Assembly: GCA_964631255.1 (NCBI GenBank)
Contig: CAZVWS010000015.1
Span: forward strand, 1-40,430
Source of the DNA: JBGZFC01 sp964631255
GTDB taxonomy: Bacteria > Bacteroidota > Bacteroidia > Bacteroidales > Dysgonomonadaceae
Length of the DNA: 40,430 nucleotides
Reading direction: 5' to 3'
In this document: positions 13,940-22,678 of the stretch, one piece after another
Position numbering within the stretch: the first letter of the stretch is position 1
Layout: every line of letters starts with the position of its first letter
Made by a program: the position numbers and the translations under genes
Notes under the pieces: generated by a model
The model's database searches: none
Told to the model about the DNA's origin: nothing
What the model saw: the letters and a program-made list of their open reading frames with translations, nothing else

Positions 13940-15567
13940 CTATTTCTTCACAATAAATTTTTCGGTATTTCTTCTGTTATCGGCAGTGAAGATTGCAAAA
14001 TAAACACCCGATGTAAGTGAAGAAATATCTATGCTGTACTCAGTGGAAGAGACGGCTATTTTCAGAACAGTTCTGCCCGAAATATCTACAATTTCTACAA
14101 AATCAATCATCTTTTCCGAACTAAAATTCAAAATGTCTTTTGCCGGGTTGGGATAGATGTGGAGTCTTATCGGGTTGGTTTCTGAAGATATGGAGTTGTC
14201 TAAAAATACTTTATCAAAATCGGGAATGCCGTATCCATAATCAGTTTGGTAGTTGTTGTAGTAGTTTCCGGTGCTCATAATCATTTGTTTCAGTTCTTTT
14301 GGCGGAACCAATGGAAAGGCTTGAATTAAACATGCCGTCATACCACAAATAATGGGGCTTGAAAAAGATGTACCCGAAGCATATACAATATCATTGTAAG
14401 GGAGAATTACAGCGGTATTTACGCCACAAGCCACTATTTCGGGTTTTGGCACGCCGGTGGCGTTGGGCCCGATGGAACTGAAAGGGGCAATGATTCCATC
14501 TATATCAACAGCTCCCACGGTTGTTACTTCGGGCGTATCGGCAGGCGAGCCTACTTTAGGCCAATCGGCATCGTTACCGGTATTTCCGGCTGAGGTGCTG
14601 ATGAAAATTCCTTTTTCTACAGCTCGATAAGCGGCATAAGATGATACCAATTGTCTGCCGTCCATTTCGTCGAACGTGTGTGTCAAATCACCGTGATAAG
14701 AATATCCCAAAGAAATATTTACAATATCTGTTCCCAAACTATCGGCAACCTCCAGACCAACTGCCAGATTGTACTCCTCAATGATGTTTTCGGTGCGTTC
14801 GTCTTCGGTTCTGATGAGTGCAAAATCGGCATCGGGTGCGGTTCCTATCATCTCGTTTTCTAATTTGCTACCGATACATGAAAACACGCTGGTACCATGT
14901 TGTCGGGTTGTGTTGTAGATATACTTTCGCCCGGATGCACCACATCGCGTGTGTAGATGATTCCGCCTCTGTCCCGGATGTGTTGAAAAGCATTTAAACT
15001 GTCGGCGTAAGAAAAACCACCATCAATAATGGAGATAAGCACACCTTTTCCGGTATAACCGCGGTTGTGCAACGCGATACCGTTCAGTTGGTTAATTTGG
15101 TCAAAACCTTGTCCATATTCTTCCACCGTGAACGATGTTTGGTCTGGTATCTTTTCGTAGGTAATATTGTCCCATTTGTTGTCGGTATTTGGCACGTCTT
15201 CTCTGCTCTCCACTGTTACCTGAACCACTTTGTCCACAAAATCTAACTGCCCGATAGCAGTCATAATGGCTTGCGAATTGGGTTCCACAATGGCACAATT
15301 GAGCCATTTGCTCGTGGCAAGGATTGTGACTCCTTGTGCTTGCAACTGTGCCACGTAGTCGCTATTAACTGGCAAATCTTCTTCTTCAATGGCTATATTG
15401 AATTTTTGACGACGCTCTATTGCTCTTTGCGAAAGAAACTCTTCGGGTTTATCGATAGTAAAACCGGTATTGTTTTTGTCTTTGAAGTGTACCGCCCACT
15501 TTTGGGCATACGTGTTGTTTGCCTGGAATAGTAGAAATAAGGAGATAAAAAGTATATAATTTCTCAT
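13940..15567 (-). pseudogene. Secreted S8 subtilisin-like protease, frameshifted
   Basis: Two frames together make one subtilase of about 540 residues. The first part (15567 to about 14905) has a signal peptide (MRNYILFISLFLLFQ...), an inhibitor-like propeptide and the catalytic Asp in GVLISIIDGGF. The second part (about 14917 to 13940) contains the catalytic His in QHGTSVFSC, the oxyanion segment IVNISLGYS, the catalytic Ser in GTSFSSP, and a C-terminal Por/T9SS sorting domain with LHIYPNPAKDIL and SGVYFAIF. The frames switch between about 14903 and 14917, in a CA-rich tract, directly before the catalytic His. As assembled, translation would lose His and Ser. A one-base loss or two-base gain, a sequencing or assembly error, or recent inactivation all fit. 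All catalytic residues are intact either side, which favours an error or a very recent event. Confidence 0.8.
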
Positions 15568-15637
15568 TTTTTTTGACTGTATAAATTAGATGATTTTTTT
15601 TTGATAACTTGATTCAATATTCGTTTGATAAGCTGTT

Positions 15638-16954
15638 TTATAGACTGTCGATGACTTTTTCTAAATGAACCGAATGCGAGCCTTTGAGCAAAATATAATA
15701 CCCTTTCAGTGGCTGCTGACTAAGGTATTCGTTTAACTTTTCTACGGATTGGAATACAAAATAATCACCCCCTTGCAAACCGGCTAAGCCCACAAACGAA
15801 TCTCCAACCAAAAACACTTTGTTTAATTTGTTTTTGTTGAGGAAAGCAATTAATTTTTCGTGCTCTTCTTTGCTGATATTTCCCAGCTCTTTCATCTCTC
15901 CCAAAATAGCTGCTTGTGGCAGTTCGGATGGGATTTTCACGAAAAATTCTAAGGCTGCTTTCATGCTGGTGGGGTTCGCATTATATGCATCTACAATGAG
16001 GTCGTTGTGCTCGGTTCGTTCAAATTGCGAACGATTATTTTTGGGCATGTATTCTTCCAAAGCTTGGCTGATAAAATCGGCATTGATGCCATAATATTTG
16101 CCTATGGATACCGCCGCGAGTGCATTGTCCAGGTTGTATTCGCCAACCAGATGGGTTTTTACCCGATTGGGATGTTCAAAAAAGTTCCAATCGAAGTGCA
16201 GAAAAGGAGTTTCGGCAGAGAGTGTTCCGGAAACAAATAGTTCGGGATTGTCTCGTCCATACAAAATCCGATTCATTCCTTCCGACATTTCATAGAGTGC
16301 CGGATTGTCTTTGTTTACAAATACTTTGCCCTCTTTATTGCGAATATAGTCGTACAGTTCGCATTTGGTTTTCTTGATGTTTTCGTACGAACCAAATCCT
16401 TCTATGTGGGCTTTACCGATGTTGGTAATGATGCCAATATCGGGGTCGGCAATTTCGCAAAGCTCTTTTATCTCTCCCGGATGGTTGGCTCCCATTTCCA
16501 CTACACCAATTTCGTGCGTTTCGTCCATCGATAACAACGTGAGTGGTACGCCGATGTGGTTGTTGTAATTGCCTTGTGTAAAAGCCACTTTAAACTCTTT
16601 GGCAAGAATCACGGCAGCCAACTCTTTGGTGGTAGTTTTACCGTTTGTGCCGGTAACACCAATAATGGGTATTTTGAGTTTTTTGCGGTGGTAATTGGCG
16701 AGTTTTTGCAAAGTCTGCAATACATCGTGCACCACTAAGATATTCGACTTCAAAGGTTTGTCGTCCCATTCGTCCACCACGGCATAGGCTGCGCCAATTT
16801 CTAATGCCGATTCGGCAAAACGGTTTCCGTTAAAATTTTCTCCTTTCAGAGCAAAAAAAATGGAGCCGGGAGGGCAAACCCTTGAGTCGGTTGATATGAT
16901 GGGGTGTTGCAAGAATATTCTATATAAGTCTGCAATCTCCATTTGTGCAATCAT
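15638..16954 (-). CDS. murF: UDP-MurNAc-tripeptide--D-Ala-D-Ala ligase
   Basis: About 438 residues. It adds D-Ala-D-Ala to UDP-MurNAc-tripeptide, the last cytoplasmic step of the peptidoglycan precursor. Seen: the N-terminal substrate domain with TDSRVCPPGSIFFALKGENF, the ATP-binding loop GVTGTNGKTTTKEL, the central-domain VVEMGANHPGEI and ITNIGKAHIEGFGS motifs, and the C-terminal domain with VDAYNANPTSMKAAL. The ATG at 16954 shares one base with the upstream stop (TAATG). A second ATG at 16942 gives the family-like start MEIADLYRIFL, so either may be used. It is separated from the rest of the mur cluster and coupled to a secreted peptidase gene instead. Confidence 0.97.
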   Translation of the reverse strand: MIAQMEIADLYRIFLQHPIISTDSRVCPPGSIFFALKGENFNGNRFAESALEIGAAYAVVDEWDDKPLKSNILVVHDVLQTLQKLANYHRKKLKIPIIGVTGTNGKTTTKELAAVILAKEFKVAFTQGNYNNHIGVPLTLLSMDETHEIGVVEMGANHPGEIKELCEIADPDIGIITNIGKAHIEGFGSYENIKKTKCELYDYIRNKEGKVFVNKDNPALYEMSEGMNRILYGRDNPELFVSGTLSAETPFLHFDWNFFEHPNRVKTHLVGEYNLDNALAAVSIGKYYGINADFISQALEEYMPKNNRSQFERTEHNDLIVDAYNANPTSMKAALEFFVKIPSELPQAAILGEMKELGNISKEEHEKLIAFLNKNKLNKVFLVGDSFVGLAGLQGGDYFVFQSVEKLNEYLSQQPLKGYYILLKGSHSVHLEKVIDSL

Positions 16955-18141
16955 TACAGTTTGATTTTTTTTGTAATGGAACTTGGAACAGACTCTTTGT
17001 TTACAACAATACTCAATGTTTTGTATCTAACAAATGCTTCCGACACATACCAAATGCCTTTGTAAGGTCCCATTTCGCCCCACGAGTTTTTTACCATGTA
17101 GTATTTGTTGCCTTGTTGGTCGCGTGCAATGCCGTAGATGTGCATGCCGTGGTCATCGGTAGTTTGGTAATTGTTGTATGCTTTTTGTCTGATATCTTGC
17201 GTGATATTTTTTTCTTTTAATACCTCTTTGCCAATTTTTCCGGTGATATCAGAAATGCGTTCGCGTTCTGACAAACCGAGCCATTTTGCTTGGTCGCTAC
17301 CGGCATTTTCTACCGCATTTTCATCGGGAACAATTGCAATTCCGGAACGAGAAAAACCACCTTCGCTCACGTCGGATGCCCATGCTACGGTATATCCTTT
17401 CATGATAGCGTTGTCTATCAATTCAATAAATTCATCTAACGGGATGTTGTGTGAGTTTGCCCAACGCCAGTTGTCGGGTACTTCTACCGGGAATTGTGTG
17501 TAAAAAGAATGGTGTGTAAACGAGGTAAACGATACGTAATCAGATTGTTTTAAGCCCAAATACTCTTTAAAAGATTGAGGGGTATAGCTTTTGCCGTTGT
17601 ATGTGAAAGTAGTTGGAGCAACGCCCAAATAGGCATCCAAAACGCCTTTAAATCCGTTTTCCCAAACTGTAGAAACGCTTTTGCTGCCAATAATTCCTTT
17701 CATGTATCCTGCCAAGACATTGTCCATTTCGATGTGGTTGTGTCTCTCTTCGCCATTTTGTAAGCCGGTGAAATCTGTATCGGGCATGATGCCATACTCA
17801 TCCAATGTTTCTACAACATCAGCAAATGAACCGCCGGGTGCAAAATTCAAATATCCGTGCAGGCGAACGTATTTTCCGGCTTTATCTTCATAGTTGCGTC
17901 TAACGATGTACATTTCTGAAAAGTCGAAATTTCCTTTTCCTTTTCTCAATAGTTCCGATTCTAAGAAACTAACTCCCGAAAAACTCCAGCAAGTGCTGGA
18001 ATTTGCTTGGTTTTTGATAGATGTAATCGGGTTTTCTTTTACTACCGTGAACTGATATGCCGCTTTTTCTTCCGTTTTTTCTTGCGCCGTAACGCTCATT
18101 AACACAAATAATACGCTTAGTAATAATGATAGTTTTTTCAT
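16954..18141 (-). CDS. Secreted C1 peptidase, bleomycin hydrolase/PepC type
   Basis: 395 residues with an N-terminal signal peptide (MKKLSLLLSVLFVLMSVTAQ, cleavage near residue 19-20), so it acts in the periplasm or outside. The papain-like triad is visible: C51 in STCWSFSG, the His in DDHGMHIYGIA, and the Asn in VKNSWGEMGPYKGI. The large insert between Cys and His is typical of aminopeptidase C/bleomycin hydrolase enzymes, which are usually cytosolic; secreted versions are common in Bacteroidales. Its stop overlaps the murF start, giving translational coupling. A TACTTTTG -7 element at 18191-18198 on this strand lies about 50 bp upstream. The substrate is not known. Confidence 0.9.
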   Translation of the reverse strand: MKKLSLLLSVLFVLMSVTAQEKTEEKAAYQFTVVKENPITSIKNQANSSTCWSFSGVSFLESELLRKGKGNFDFSEMYIVRRNYEDKAGKYVRLHGYLNFAPGGSFADVVETLDEYGIMPDTDFTGLQNGEERHNHIEMDNVLAGYMKGIIGSKSVSTVWENGFKGVLDAYLGVAPTTFTYNGKSYTPQSFKEYLGLKQSDYVSFTSFTHHSFYTQFPVEVPDNWRWANSHNIPLDEFIELIDNAIMKGYTVAWASDVSEGGFSRSGIAIVPDENAVENAGSDQAKWLGLSERERISDITGKIGKEVLKEKNITQDIRQKAYNNYQTTDDHGMHIYGIARDQQGNKYYMVKNSWGEMGPYKGIWYVSEAFVRYKTLSIVVNKESVPSSITKKIKL

Positions 18142-18190
18142 ATTTATTATTTAATTTTGTTTAGATAATCGAGTTTTCACTTCTTTTTTA

Positions 18191-18198
18191 CAAAAGTA
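18191..18198 (-). promoter_or_regulatory. -7 element TACTTTTG for C1 peptidase-murF
   Basis: The minus strand reads TACTTTTG (TAnnTTTG), 50-57 bp upstream of the start at 18141. No clear -33 TTG is seen. Confidence 0.5.
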
Positions 18199-18252
18199 GA
18201 GAATAGACTTGTTTTTTATACCATTTAATTAGCTAAAAAAGCAAAAAAAGCA

Positions 18253-18260
18253 TACCTTTG
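18253..18260 (+). promoter_or_regulatory. -7 element TACCTTTG for the 18287 gene
   Basis: A perfect TAnnTTTG match 26 bp upstream of the ATG at 18287. It is divergent from the peptidase promoter in the same spacer. No clear -33 is seen. Confidence 0.55.
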
Positions 18261-18286
18261 AATCCAAATTATAAAAATAGATAACG

Positions 18287-18739
18287 ATGGATAATCTTCA
18301 ACCTAAAAAGAAAAAAGGAAAAAAGTGGTTAGCATGGTTTTTTGCTTTACTCATTTTGTTACTCGCCGGCTTTGTTTATTGGAAATATTATTTCGTGCTG
18401 GGAGTCGGTGTAAAATCGGGAGAACTCAATTATATCGTGTATAAAGGGGTTTTGTTTAAAACCTATGAAGGCAAAGTGATACAATCGGGTTACAGGGCAG
18501 ATAAACCGGGTGGTTTGCAATCGAATCAATTTGATTTTTCGGTTACCGATAAAAAAATTGCCGAGCTTTTGATGACCGAAAGCGGTAAACATGTGCAACT
18601 ACATTACAAAGAGTACAACGGCTCGCTTCCTTGGCGCGGCTATACCAAATACATTGTAGATAGCATCATTGCCATTGAAGAGACAGCTCCGCAGGATACA
18701 CAAGAAAACCTCACTCCCTACATTTTAGATTCCATGTAA
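18287..18739 (+). CDS. Conserved single-pass membrane protein, function unknown
   Basis: 150 residues. A lysine-rich cytoplasmic N terminus (QPKKKKGKK) is followed by one transmembrane helix (about 14-36) and a periplasmic beta-rich domain with GVKSGELNYIVYKG, a GKVIQSGYR segment and LHYKEYNGSLPWRGYTKY. Proteins of this pattern occur widely in Bacteroidales. No catalytic motif is visible and no function can be given. Its stop is 2 bp before the rnhA start codon, so the two genes are co-transcribed. Confidence 0.75.
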   Translation: MDNLQPKKKKGKKWLAWFFALLILLLAGFVYWKYYFVLGVGVKSGELNYIVYKGVLFKTYEGKVIQSGYRADKPGGLQSNQFDFSVTDKKIAELLMTESGKHVQLHYKEYNGSLPWRGYTKYIVDSIIAIEETAPQDTQENLTPYILDSM

Positions 18740-18741
18740 AA

Positions 18742-19368
18742 ATGGCAAAACAGAAGTTTTATGTTGTTTGGCAGGGAGTAGAACCGGGAATTTACAAATC
18801 GTGGGAGGAGTGCAAGGCGCAAGTTACCGGTGTTGCCGATGCACGATATAAATCGTTCGATAATCTGGAAGATGCCGAAATAGCATTCAACGACAGCCCG
18901 TGGAAATATATTGGCTACAAAAGTACGAATCAGGCAAAAAACAGACTTTCGGATACCAAATATTTGAAAGAAAGTTTGGCTGTAGATGCGGCTTGTAGCG
19001 GCAATCCGGGTGCGATGGAGTATCGTGGAGTATTTGTTGCCGATGGGGTTGAGATTTTCCGTATTGGTCCTTACGAAGAGGGTACTAATAATATTGGAGA
19101 GTTTCTGGCTATCGTGCACGCATTGGCTTTGCTCAAAAAAAGTAGCAAACCAACGCTGCCAATCTATTCTGACAGCATAAACGCGATAAAATGGGTTGCC
19201 CGAAAAAAATGCAACACCAAACTGAAACAGTCCGAAAAAAACAGACCAATTTTTGACTTGATAGCTCGTGCCGAAAAATGGCTGCACGAAAATACGTACG
19301 ACAACCCGATCATGAAATGGGAAACCGAAAATTGGGGCGAAATTCCTGCCGATTTCGGTAGAAAATAA
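18742..19368 (+). CDS. rnhA: Ribonuclease H1 with viroplasmin domain
   Basis: 208 residues. The N-terminal viroplasmin/RHBD domain (about 4-50, KFYVVWQGVEPGIYKSWEEC) binds RNA-DNA hybrids. The RNase H catalytic domain follows with D82 in VDAACSGNPG, E120 in NNIGEFLAI and D144 in IYSDSINAIKW, plus a final Asp in PADFGRK, so the metal-binding set is complete. It removes RNA from RNA-DNA hybrids such as primers and R-loops. This two-domain form, without the usual basic protrusion, is common in Bacteroidetes. It sits directly after a membrane protein gene and before a strong bidirectional terminator. Confidence 0.95.
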   Translation: MAKQKFYVVWQGVEPGIYKSWEECKAQVTGVADARYKSFDNLEDAEIAFNDSPWKYIGYKSTNQAKNRLSDTKYLKESLAVDAACSGNPGAMEYRGVFVADGVEIFRIGPYEEGTNNIGEFLAIVHALALLKKSSKPTLPIYSDSINAIKWVARKKCNTKLKQSEKNRPIFDLIARAEKWLHENTYDNPIMKWETENWGEIPADFGRK

Positions 19369-19389
19369 TGAAACGGTCTTACTAAAAAC

Positions 19390-19432
19390 AAACAGAGCAG
19401 AATTGATTTTTTTCAACTTTGCTCTGTTTTTT
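19390..19432. terminator. Bidirectional terminator between rnhA and TatD-like gene
   Basis: AAACAGAGCA (19390-19399) and TGCTCTGTTT (19420-19429) form a perfect 10-bp stem followed by T residues. It lies between convergent genes. Confidence 0.75.
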
Positions 19433-19481
19433 CATATTCTTGTTGCAAAGCAAATACTTTGGAGCAAGAATTTTTGATATT

Positions 19482-20186
19482 TTAATTGTCCTCTTTGTCT
19501 TCCTCTTCGGGATCAAAAGGTGCGGGAGCTTCTATGGTTGGGAAAATGCGGTGCACGTTCATCGCAATTTTTTCTGCAAAATCGTCCAAATCCATATTCA
19601 TGGCTTGTGCTGCTTGCGCGTAAACTTCGCGAATATCCATCACATCTTCATCCGTTTCGCAGAATAACGATTCAATTGGAATCAACTCCATGGATTCTAC
19701 GTTGATATCGTCGCCTACCGAAAACATAAAACCCTCTTTTATCAAGCGGCGAGTAAGTTCGGGCTTACCTCTATAACCATGAATTATCCATGGTTGTGTG
19801 GGTTCTGTTTCTTGGCGAATTTTGATTAGCTCTTCCCACGCTTTCACGCAGTGAATGATGAGTGGTTTTTTGAGTTTTTCGGAGAGTGTGATGTGTTCCT
19901 TAAAAACCGGGATTTGGATGTCGTAAGAGGGCCCTTTTAGTTTGTCGAGACCGGTTTCGCCAATTGCCACAATTCTGGGGTCGGAAACAATTTCTTTGAA
20001 ATACAACATCTGATTTTCGCTATCTTCCGAATACCAAGGATGTATTCCGCAGGAAAAAGCATGTCGGCTGTAAGATTCTTTAGCTACCTCAAATTCAAGA
20101 GGATATACATCGAGGATACACGAATGATAAGGGTCGTCTGTATCTTCTAACAAGATTTGGTGTGTGTGTACGTCGTACAGTTCCAT
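19482..20186 (-). CDS. TatD-family metal-dependent hydrolase
   Basis: 234 residues. The TIM-barrel metal-binding motifs of the TatD deoxyribonuclease family are all present: YDVHTHQ (HxH), CGIHPWY, VAIGETGLD (the bridging Glu), PLIIHCVKAW, WIIHGYRG and LFCETDE. The protein is slightly shorter than E. coli TatD, with an acidic tail. TatD proteins are 3'-5' exonucleases with proposed roles in DNA repair and quality control; the exact substrate here is unknown. It lies 2 bp after yidD, in the rnpA-yidD-TatD run found in many Bacteroidales, which is conserved by order rather than by obvious function. Confidence 0.9.
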   Translation of the reverse strand: MELYDVHTHQILLEDTDDPYHSCILDVYPLEFEVAKESYSRHAFSCGIHPWYSEDSENQMLYFKEIVSDPRIVAIGETGLDKLKGPSYDIQIPVFKEHITLSEKLKKPLIIHCVKAWEELIKIRQETEPTQPWIIHGYRGKPELTRRLIKEGFMFSVGDDINVESMELIPIESLFCETDEDVMDIREVYAQAAQAMNMDLDDFAEKIAMNVHRIFPTIEAPAPFDPEEEDKEDN

Positions 20187-20188
20187 AT

Positions 20189-20470
20189 TTAATTAATATT
20201 CTGCTTTCGGCTTGTTTTTCTTTTTTCGGAGTTTGACTCCGGCACCGGGTCGTATCCCGAACCTCCCCAAGGGTTGCAGCTAAGTATCCGTTTTGCGGAT
20301 AAATAGGAACCTCGAAAAGGACCATGTTTTTTCAGAGCCTCTATGGTGTATTGAGAGCAAGTGGGTGTATATCTGCAACTTGGAGGAGTGAGTGGCGATA
20401 TGGCATATCTATAAAAATAGACAGGTGCCAATAATATTTGGATAATTACTTTTCTAATAAAACTCCACAT
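20189..20470 (-). CDS. yidD: Membrane protein insertion efficiency factor YidD
   Basis: 93 residues. The motif PPSCRYTPTCSQYTIEAL with conserved cysteines and the later RILSCNPWGGSGYDPVP are the family signature. The amphipathic N-terminal helix associates with the inner membrane, where the protein aids YidC-dependent insertion. It begins 1 bp after the rnpA stop, the universal rnpA-yidD neighbourhood. The C terminus is a basic tail with no other domain. Confidence 0.97.
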   Translation of the reverse strand: MWSFIRKVIIQILLAPVYFYRYAISPLTPPSCRYTPTCSQYTIEALKKHGPFRGSYLSAKRILSCNPWGGSGYDPVPESNSEKRKTSRKQNIN

Positions 20471-20471
20471 T

Positions 20472-20870
20472 TCACTTCTCTTGAAACTCTAATCGTGTCG
20501 AAATTTCGCTTATTGCCTTACACATACCTTTCTCTATACTGGCATAATCTGCTGTTTCTGTTTTCAAATAAATGAATGCAATGTCAATGGCAATATCGTC
20601 GGGAAGCGGATTAAACTTATTTTTATTTAATCTGTATGCTTCGCGAATCAATCTTTTTATCTTGTTGCGATTGACACTTAGTTTTATTTTTTTCTTAGGT
20701 ACACTTACCAAAACTGAAATTGGTGGTTTTGTTTTGCTCGTGTATGTAGTAAAAACAATTCTAAGTGGGTATGCTATAAACGATTGTCCATTTGCAAACA
20801 ACGCTTCAATCCGTTTTTCTCCGGTTATACGTTCGTTTTTTTTGAAAGTAAATCGTAGCTTTTCATCCAT
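20472..20870 (-). CDS. rnpA: Ribonuclease P protein component
   Basis: 132 residues. It binds the RNase P RNA and helps cleave the 5' leader of pre-tRNAs. The family motif SVNRNKIKRLIREAYRLNK (the basic RNR motif) is present, with an N-terminal FKKNERITGEKRIEALF helix and a strand VLVSVPKKKIK. rpmH, often upstream, is not found here; instead hemD lies upstream, separated by a 130-bp spacer containing the hemD terminator. It starts the rnpA-yidD-TatD leftward unit. Confidence 0.95.
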   Translation of the reverse strand: MDEKLRFTFKKNERITGEKRIEALFANGQSFIAYPLRIVFTTYTSKTKPPISVLVSVPKKKIKLSVNRNKIKRLIREAYRLNKNKFNPLPDDIAIDIAFIYLKTETADYASIEKGMCKAISEISTRLEFQEK

Positions 20871-20958
20871 AGAAACAGCATTTCCGCCGAAAGCAATTTG
20901 TGCGACAAAGATAAATCATTTTTATCAATAGGGGTATGCTTGCGGTTAATTTATTTGC

Positions 20959-20993
20959 AAAAAAATCTTTTCGGTAGAAAAAAACTCTACCGA
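20959..20993 (-). terminator. Terminator of hemD unit
   Basis: TCGGTAGA (20971-20978) and TCTACCGA (20986-20993) form a perfect 8-bp stem. On the minus strand it is followed by AAAAGATTTTTTT. It lies just below the hemD stop at 21003. Confidence 0.65.
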
Positions 20994-21002
20994 GGCATTT
21001 TT

Positions 21003-21767
21003 TTAGCTATGTTTTTTGTGATTTTCTTCTAAGAATGCATCTAAAGCTGCCGTCATTGACGGGTATTCGGGTTGCGGAGCAAAGCAATCGAGTCTGAGTC
21101 CTTCTTCTTCAATAGTTTTCGCGGTGCTTGCGCCAAAACAGCCAATAGCCATATCGCCTTGTTGGAAGTTGGAAAAATTCTTTTTCAGTGCATTTACTCC
21201 AATGGGACTGAAGAATATAATCATATCAGTGTTAACTGTTTCGCCGGGTTCAAAATCGTTACTAATGGTACGATACATCACACTTTCGGTAAAGTTTAGT
21301 TTTTTTTCGGTCAAGAATTTTGTAACTTCGGCATTGTGTTCTTCGGGAACTGGAAACAGCAATTTTTCTTTGGAATGTTTGGTAAAGGCGTTGTTTAGTC
21401 CTTCAATTTTTCCGGTTTGGCTAAAAAATATTTTTCTTTTTCTGTAAACTATATATTTTTGCAGATAGAGTGCCACGGTTTCCGAAATGCAGAAATATTT
21501 CATGGTTTCGGGCATCGTTATTTTTAGCTCTTCGCAAAGCGAAAAGAAATTATCTACGGCTGTTCTCGAAGTCATTACAATTCCTGTAAAATCGAGAATG
21601 CCAATGCGTTGTTGGCGAAACTCTTTTAAGGAGACTCTCTCTACTTTAATCAGTTGTCTGAATTGTAATTCTATTTGGTACTTGTCCGCAATTTCAAAAT
21701 AAGGGGATTTGTCGTTACTCGGTTTTGGTTGGGATACGAGTATCTTGTTTACTTTTCTTACGTTCAT
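21003..21767 (-). CDS. hemD: Uroporphyrinogen-III synthase
   Basis: About 254 residues from the ATG at 21767; a longer frame to 21851 adds an unlikely basic leader overlapping the DUF4271 stop, so the shorter start is chosen. The enzyme closes and flips ring D of hydroxymethylbilane to give uroporphyrinogen III, in the haem pathway. The protein shows the bilobed pattern with IGILDFTGIVMTSRTAVDNF and DMIIFFSPIGVNALKKNF and CFGASTAKTIEEEG. HemD sequences diverge strongly, so the call depends also on context: the DUF4271-hemD-rnpA order is typical in Bacteroidales. No other hem gene lies nearby. Confidence 0.88.
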   Translation of the reverse strand: MNVRKVNKILVSQPKPSNDKSPYFEIADKYQIELQFRQLIKVERVSLKEFRQQRIGILDFTGIVMTSRTAVDNFFSLCEELKITMPETMKYFCISETVALYLQKYIVYRKRKIFFSQTGKIEGLNNAFTKHSKEKLLFPVPEEHNAEVTKFLTEKKLNFTESVMYRTISNDFEPGETVNTDMIIFFSPIGVNALKKNFSNFQQGDMAIGCFGASTAKTIEEEGLRLDCFAPQPEYPSMTAALDAFLEENHKKHS

Positions 21768-21790
21768 ATATTGAGGTTTCGCCTGCTTTA

Positions 21791-22663
21791 TTATATTAAT
21801 AAAATCGCTCCTTTGTAAATGAAAAAATAGGGTGCGATTTCGACGCCGCAAAGGTACACAATATAATAGAAAATACCAATTTGGTTTTTAGAAAAAATAT
21901 TTAACAAATTCCGAAATATTACTAATTTATTGATGAAAAAGAGAATAATAATCGTGTAAAACGCAATTTCCCTGTATTCGGGTATGAAAATATAAACCAC
22001 TGCCGGCAAAAAAATAAATACGCCCAATAGCTCGATTGACCAGAAATATTTCTCAATCCAATATTTTGTTTCTGATGTAAACAGAATGAAATCGGTGATG
22101 CTATAAATCAGATATTTCAAACCCAAGTAAATGGAAATTGCCAAAAATACCAGCAGAAAAGCCAATGATTGTTTGGAAAACTCTAATGCAGATAAAAAAT
22201 CGTTATAGAAATAGCTGAAAATTAGGATGGTGGCAATGAGCGAACTTTGGAAAATAAGAAACGATTCGCCCCAAACCTCGGTGGTGGTTATCTGTTCTTT
22301 GGAGCCAACGTTGCGTTTGTTTTTGAAAGAAAAAATTTGCAGAAAATTGTCCAATAGCGGGTAATAGTTGTTTTTTACAAAGAAAACAAAGATAAATAAA
22401 CAGACCGTGAACAGTAGAAAAAAGATGTGTGTAAATTCGGTAATGGGAAGTTCTTTACCTGCGAAACCGTCGATGAAAAAGGATTTTTCGACAGCTGCCT
22501 GACCCGATTCCCAAAACGGATTTTTATACATAAGGGAGTTCGGATCTGAATAGGGTGCAGATACAGCAGAATCTCGCGAAAGCGAATCTACTAACTCTCC
22601 GGTAATGTATGAAGAGAGTGTGTCCGGAGTATGTTGGGAAATTGTATCTAACACGATTGGCAC
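21791..22663 (-). CDS. DUF4271-family membrane protein
   Basis: 290 residues. An N-terminal soluble segment of about 75 residues is followed by a multi-pass membrane domain of about seven hydrophobic helices, including FFLLFTVCLFIFVFFV, SLAFLLVFLAISIYLGL and AFYTIIILFFINKLVIF. The pattern and position directly upstream of hemD match the DUF4271 family of Bacteroidetes. The function is unknown; the recurring neighbourhood with hemD is the only hint. The gene begins 15 bp after the LOG-family gene in the same direction, so the two probably share a transcript. Confidence 0.8.
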   Translation of the reverse strand: MPIVLDTISQHTPDTLSSYITGELVDSLSRDSAVSAPYSDPNSLMYKNPFWESGQAAVEKSFFIDGFAGKELPITEFTHIFFLLFTVCLFIFVFFVKNNYYPLLDNFLQIFSFKNKRNVGSKEQITTTEVWGESFLIFQSSLIATILIFSYFYNDFLSALEFSKQSLAFLLVFLAISIYLGLKYLIYSITDFILFTSETKYWIEKYFWSIELLGVFIFLPAVVYIFIPEYREIAFYTIIILFFINKLVIFRNLLNIFSKNQIGIFYYIVYLCGVEIAPYFFIYKGAILLI

Positions 22664-22678
22664 TATTTTTCTGCAAAT

